Assembly: GCA_015063845.1 (NCBI GenBank)
Contig: SVTJ01000004.1
Location: 1 to 64,000 of the forward strand
Origin: Oscillospiraceae bacterium
GTDB lineage: Bacteria > Bacillota > Clostridia > Oscillospirales > CAG-272
Direction: 5' to 3'
Length of the DNA stretch: 64,000 nt
In this document: piece after piece, positions 61,178-64,000 of the stretch
Layout: every line of letters starts with the position of its first letter
Position numbering within the stretch: the stretch's first letter is position 1
Program-made: the position numbers and the translations under genes
The notes under the pieces: generated by a model
Told to the model about the DNA's origin: nothing
Databases searched by the model: none
The model's input: only the letters and a program-made list of their open reading frames with translations

Positions 61178-62512
61178 ATGTTTGATATTCCAATGGTAAT
61201 AGAAACGGCGCTGAACGTTGCCGCCACAACACCTTTTGCGAAGTTTGTGGGAGCGATAACGTCGGGCTATGCAATAGCTATATACTTGATCGTGCTTCTT
61301 GTCATAATAGCGGCTATCATATTCGCTGTTATGATAGGCGGAAGCGATAAGCATAATGCCACTGTCTCCGCTCAGACCCCCATCGTAGTAAACGTAGGAA
61401 AAGAAGAAGAGGGAGAAGAAGCAGAGGAGAACGGCGAGAGATTTTGCATGCTATGCGAGATAGACCGCAGACAGCTGAGCTACGGACATAAGAGCTATGA
61501 TAAGAGCTTGACATTAAAGCTTTTGTGCGAGGAGTTCAGAAACTATGCGGCAGGAGAGCTGAAGCTTTATTACGACATAGAGGACATAAGAAGATTTATC
61601 GCAGGAATGGCGGTATCAAAGCTTATCATACTTCAGGGTATGTCGGGAACAGGAAAGACCTCGCTTGCTCACGCATACGGAATGTATATAGACAATATGT
61701 CAACGGTAATACCCGTACAGCCTATGTGGAAAGAAAGAACCGACCTTATAGGATATTATAACGAGTTTACCAAGAGATTTAACGAAACACTTTTGCTTGA
61801 GAAGATGTACGAGGCTAATTACAGCAAGGATATGTATATCACGGTGCTGGACGAGATGAACATAGCGAGAGTAGAGTATTACTTTGCAGAGTTTTTGTCA
61901 CTTCTCGAGCTTCCCAACGCAGAGCAGAGATATCTTGAGGTAGTATCGGATATGTGGGAGAGCGATCCTCAGAGCCTGAAGGACGGAAGAATAAAGCTTC
62001 CCGATAATATGTGGTTTATAGGAACGGCGAATAACGACGACTCGACGTTCGCAATATCCGATAAGGTGTACGATAGAGCAATGATACTCAACCTTGATAC
62101 TAAGTGTGAGAGATTTGCAGCACCCAAGACAGCTCGCAGACCCGTGTCAGCAGAGCAGTTCAACGAGCTTGTATCGATAGCGCTTAAGGAATATGAGATA
62201 AGCCGTAGAAACAGAAAGAGACTTGAGGCACTGGATAAGTACTTGATAGATCACTTCCACATAACGTTCGGAAACAGAATAATGAAGCAGATAAGACAGT
62301 ATATACCCGTATACGTAAGCTGCGGAGGAGACGAGCTCAAGGCACTTGACGATATACTGTCAAAGAAGATAATGAGAAAGCTTGAGACGCAGAACCCGAT
62401 ATATCTGAGGAATTCGGCAGAGGGACTTATTGCGTATATAGACGAGCTTTTCGGCGTCGATAAGATGCCGCTTTGTAAGGAGTATATCCATAGACTTCAG
62501 AGAAACGCGTAA
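61178..62512 (+). CDS. Membrane-anchored McrB-like AAA+ ATPase
   Basis: This 444-residue protein has one membrane helix (about 31-54) after a short N-terminus, an acidic linker (EEEGEEAEENGE), and a AAA+ domain in the C-terminal two thirds. Walker A is GMSGTGKTS near 154. Walker B and the following helix read TVLDEMNIARVEYYFAEFLS (Asp225-Glu226), the McrB/dynein-related signature. Sensor 1 is GTANNDDS (282-289), followed by SDKVYDRAMIL with the Arg finger. It differs from GTP-specific McrB, which has NTAD at this place, so nucleotide use is open. It is placed between the GH3-like gene and the DUF2357 gene, the same AAA+/DUF2357 order as in McrBC-type loci. Confidence 0.82.
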   Translation: MFDIPMVIETALNVAATTPFAKFVGAITSGYAIAIYLIVLLVIIAAIIFAVMIGGSDKHNATVSAQTPIVVNVGKEEEGEEAEENGERFCMLCEIDRRQLSYGHKSYDKSLTLKLLCEEFRNYAAGELKLYYDIEDIRRFIAGMAVSKLIILQGMSGTGKTSLAHAYGMYIDNMSTVIPVQPMWKERTDLIGYYNEFTKRFNETLLLEKMYEANYSKDMYITVLDEMNIARVEYYFAEFLSLLELPNAEQRYLEVVSDMWESDPQSLKDGRIKLPDNMWFIGTANNDDSTFAISDKVYDRAMILNLDTKCERFAAPKTARRPVSAEQFNELVSIALKEYEISRRNRKRLEALDKYLIDHFHITFGNRIMKQIRQYIPVYVSCGGDELKALDDILSKKIMRKLETQNPIYLRNSAEGLIAYIDELFGVDKMPLCKEYIHRLQRNA

Positions 62513-62532
62513 GATCGCAAAGGATTTAACAT

Positions 62533-64000
62533 ATGAACCAATTAGACGTTTTTTACCGTGCGTGGCTTGAATACCGCGCGGTAACCACGAAAAACCGAGA
62601 TTGCAGCTCACAGCGAAGAAATATTTCGCGTACCGATACAGAGAGTGAGACTCTTACTGTAATAAGAAACGTTTGCGACGTTGATGAGGACTGGATCTGC
62701 GAGATAGAAAAGGGCCTTGTTTACATTGAAAAGGCTATAAAGGAAGAAAGACAGTTCATATACTCAAACGGGGAAGTTCTGCCGATAGAAAAGGTAAAGC
62801 ACATATCCAAGGACTCCGTTCAACATCTTGCAAAGCACAGCAATCTTATCACGCGTGAGCAGGAGGGTGACGATATCATCCCCGATAAGCTTTACAGCGT
62901 GGAAAGACTCAATGATTACACTGTATATGAGAATAGATTCCTTTATATGCTCCTTTGCTATCTTAGGGATTTTGTAACTATCAGATACGATAAGATACTT
63001 GAGTTTTCAAATAAGTATGACGGCTCGCTTACTCTTAATAAAACTGTCGTTACCCCTTCGCAGAAAATATCGTATAGCATCGAGCTTCACGAGGAGCGCA
63101 ATAACGATAAGTATCTCAGAGACCATAACGAGGCGAAAGATATAATCGACCGTATGGACCTCATACTTAAGAGTGTGATCGCACTGCTTGCAACACCTCT
63201 TATGGAGGAGCAGGCAAAGGTCGCTATGCTCAAGCCGCCCATAACCAAGACCAACGTCCTTAAGATGGATAATAACTTCAAGGCAGCGGTCGCACTGTAT
63301 GAATACGTTGTTTCATACGATAAGGAGGGATACACGGTCGAGCCTCGAAATACCGACATTTCTCCGTTTGGAGACGATATCGGAGACGAGATAGCAGACG
63401 TTTGCTCTCTTATAAGCTTTTTGACTTATGAACACGGTCTTGATATAGAGGGAGTGCTCAAGAGCGAATATGAGCTTGAGCAGATAAGACGCAAGGAGCA
63501 AGAGATAGCTCAAAAGGCAGAACAGCTCAAAGCGCTAAGAAGAAAGCTTGATAACTCCGAGATGTCTTCCGAGGAGTATATCCTTGCTTTAGAGAAGCAA
63601 ATAAAGCTTATCAATAGCCATATGACGAGCGTTGATTCGTTGTGCCGCGATATAGCGGAGCTTAAGGCTTCTGAGAAGATGCTTAAGGAAACGGTCGAGC
63701 AAAGAGAGCAGGATATAGTTGCGCTTAACGAGGAGATGGCTGCTCGCGAGCTTAAGTATTTTGAGGATATCGAAAGGCTTAAGAGTGAGCATATTCAGCA
63801 GATCAATGAAATGTCCGCAAGACACGAGCAGGAAAAGCTCGAGCTCACTCAAAAGCACGAAGAGGAAAAGCAGGAGCTTATCGCAAAGAACAACGAGCGC
63901 ATAGCCGCTATGCAGAGCCGTATGGACGCGCAGAAAGAAATGGCGAACGAGCAGATCTCTGCGATCCAGGCAAAGCTGAACGAGAGCGAGGCACAAAACG
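62533..64000 (+). CDS. DUF2357/McrC-like protein with long coiled coil, cut by window edge
   Basis: The frame is open from ATG 62533 to the window end, at least 489 codons; the ribosome site is the weak AAAGGA. Residues 1 to about 300 match the DUF2357 N-domain: WICEIEKGLVYIEKAIKEER, HISKDSVQHLAKHSNLITRE, IIPDKLYSVERLNDYTVYEN and RFLYMLLCYL. From about 310 to the edge runs an unbroken heptad coiled coil rich in Glu, Lys, Gln and Ala. DUF2357 proteins often end in a PD-(D/E)XK nuclease and partner with McrB-like ATPases, as in coiled-coil nuclease tandems. The nuclease part, if any, lies beyond the window. No TM helix is visible so far. Confidence 0.78.
   Translation, partial: MNQLDVFYRAWLEYRAVTTKNRDCSSQRRNISRTDTESETLTVIRNVCDVDEDWICEIEKGLVYIEKAIKEERQFIYSNGEVLPIEKVKHISKDSVQHLAKHSNLITREQEGDDIIPDKLYSVERLNDYTVYENRFLYMLLCYLRDFVTIRYDKILEFSNKYDGSLTLNKTVVTPSQKISYSIELHEERNNDKYLRDHNEAKDIIDRMDLILKSVIALLATPLMEEQAKVAMLKPPITKTNVLKMDNNFKAAVALYEYVVSYDKEGYTVEPRNTDISPFGDDIGDEIADVCSLISFLTYEHGLDIEGVLKSEYELEQIRRKEQEIAQKAEQLKALRRKLDNSEMSSEEYILALEKQIKLINSHMTSVDSLCRDIAELKASEKMLKETVEQREQDIVALNEEMAARELKYFEDIERLKSEHIQQINEMSARHEQEKLELTQKHEEEKQELIAKNNERIAAMQSRMDAQKEMANEQISAIQAKLNESEAQN

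Overview
The window reads as chromosome from a spore-forming, low-to-mid G+C Firmicute of class Clostridia, probably a gut anaerobe. Three lines of evidence support this. Mother-cell and forespore genes are present (a SpoIVB-type peptidase, an uninterrupted sigma-K, a SpoVAF/GerA-type germination protein). The ribosomal gene order is typical of Firmicutes, with zinc-binding forms of S14, S4, L24 and L36. The accessory genes are typical of gut Clostridia: a BspA-like leucine-rich lipoprotein, GH20 plus N-acetylhexosamine 1-kinase, 2-hydroxyacyl-CoA dehydratase-type activase proteins, and DUF3343 with a cysteine desulfurase. Genus cannot be set from the sequence alone. I saw no rRNA, tRNA, CRISPR array, transposase or prophage.

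Layout. 1-10 kb: a truncated spoIVB on the minus strand, a MarR-controlled heterodimeric ABC exporter operon ending in a possible nuclease-like protein, a repeat-rich gap, a small P-loop protein, sigK on the minus strand, and a spoVAF-like gene. 10-26.3 kb: one long S10-spc-alpha ribosomal cluster on the plus strand, rpsJ to rplQ, including secY, adk, map, infA and rpoA. It starts with a promoter and a roughly 335-nt leader and closes with a strong terminator. 26.3-30.3 kb: a promoter, a deeply folded RNA ending in a UUCG-capped terminator, then a 1,211-residue lipoprotein of leucine-rich repeats. 30.3-32.1 kb: a palindromic repeat and the DUF3343/cysteine desulfurase pair. 32.1-35.4 kb: a large CvpA-like membrane protein and a GNAT acetyltransferase on the minus strand. 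35.5-39.3 kb: an operon of an unknown protein, an Asp/Glu racemase, a MurE-type ligase and mannose-6-phosphate isomerase. 39.3-50 kb, minus strand: GH20 plus NahK, then a run with a heterodimeric ABC exporter, an activase and its COG3581-like partner. 50-54.6 kb: a glycosyltransferase-CsaB fusion, then an OPT transporter with a PqqD-like protein. 54.7 kb to the right edge: a six-gene operon of mostly membrane proteins.

How the genes work together. Both ABC exporter pairs show one canonical and one degenerate ATP site, as in BmrCD/LmrCD-type exporters. The first pair sits behind its own MarR regulator, with a consensus promoter overlapped downstream by an inverted repeat. GH20 and NahK would release and phosphorylate N-acetylhexosamines from host or dietary glycans. 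The racemase-MurE pair points to peptidoglycan precursor synthesis.

The most unusual region is 54.7-64 kb. A perfect-consensus promoter drives a CvpA-like membrane protein and two small membrane proteins. These are followed by a signal-less, membrane-anchored protein with a degenerate glycoside hydrolase family 3 fold, then a membrane-anchored McrB-like AAA+ ATPase, and finally a DUF2357 protein with a very long coiled coil that runs off the window. This resembles a McrBC/coiled-coil-nuclease type system rebuilt on the membrane with a carbohydrate-binding-like module. It is my leading candidate for an undescribed system.
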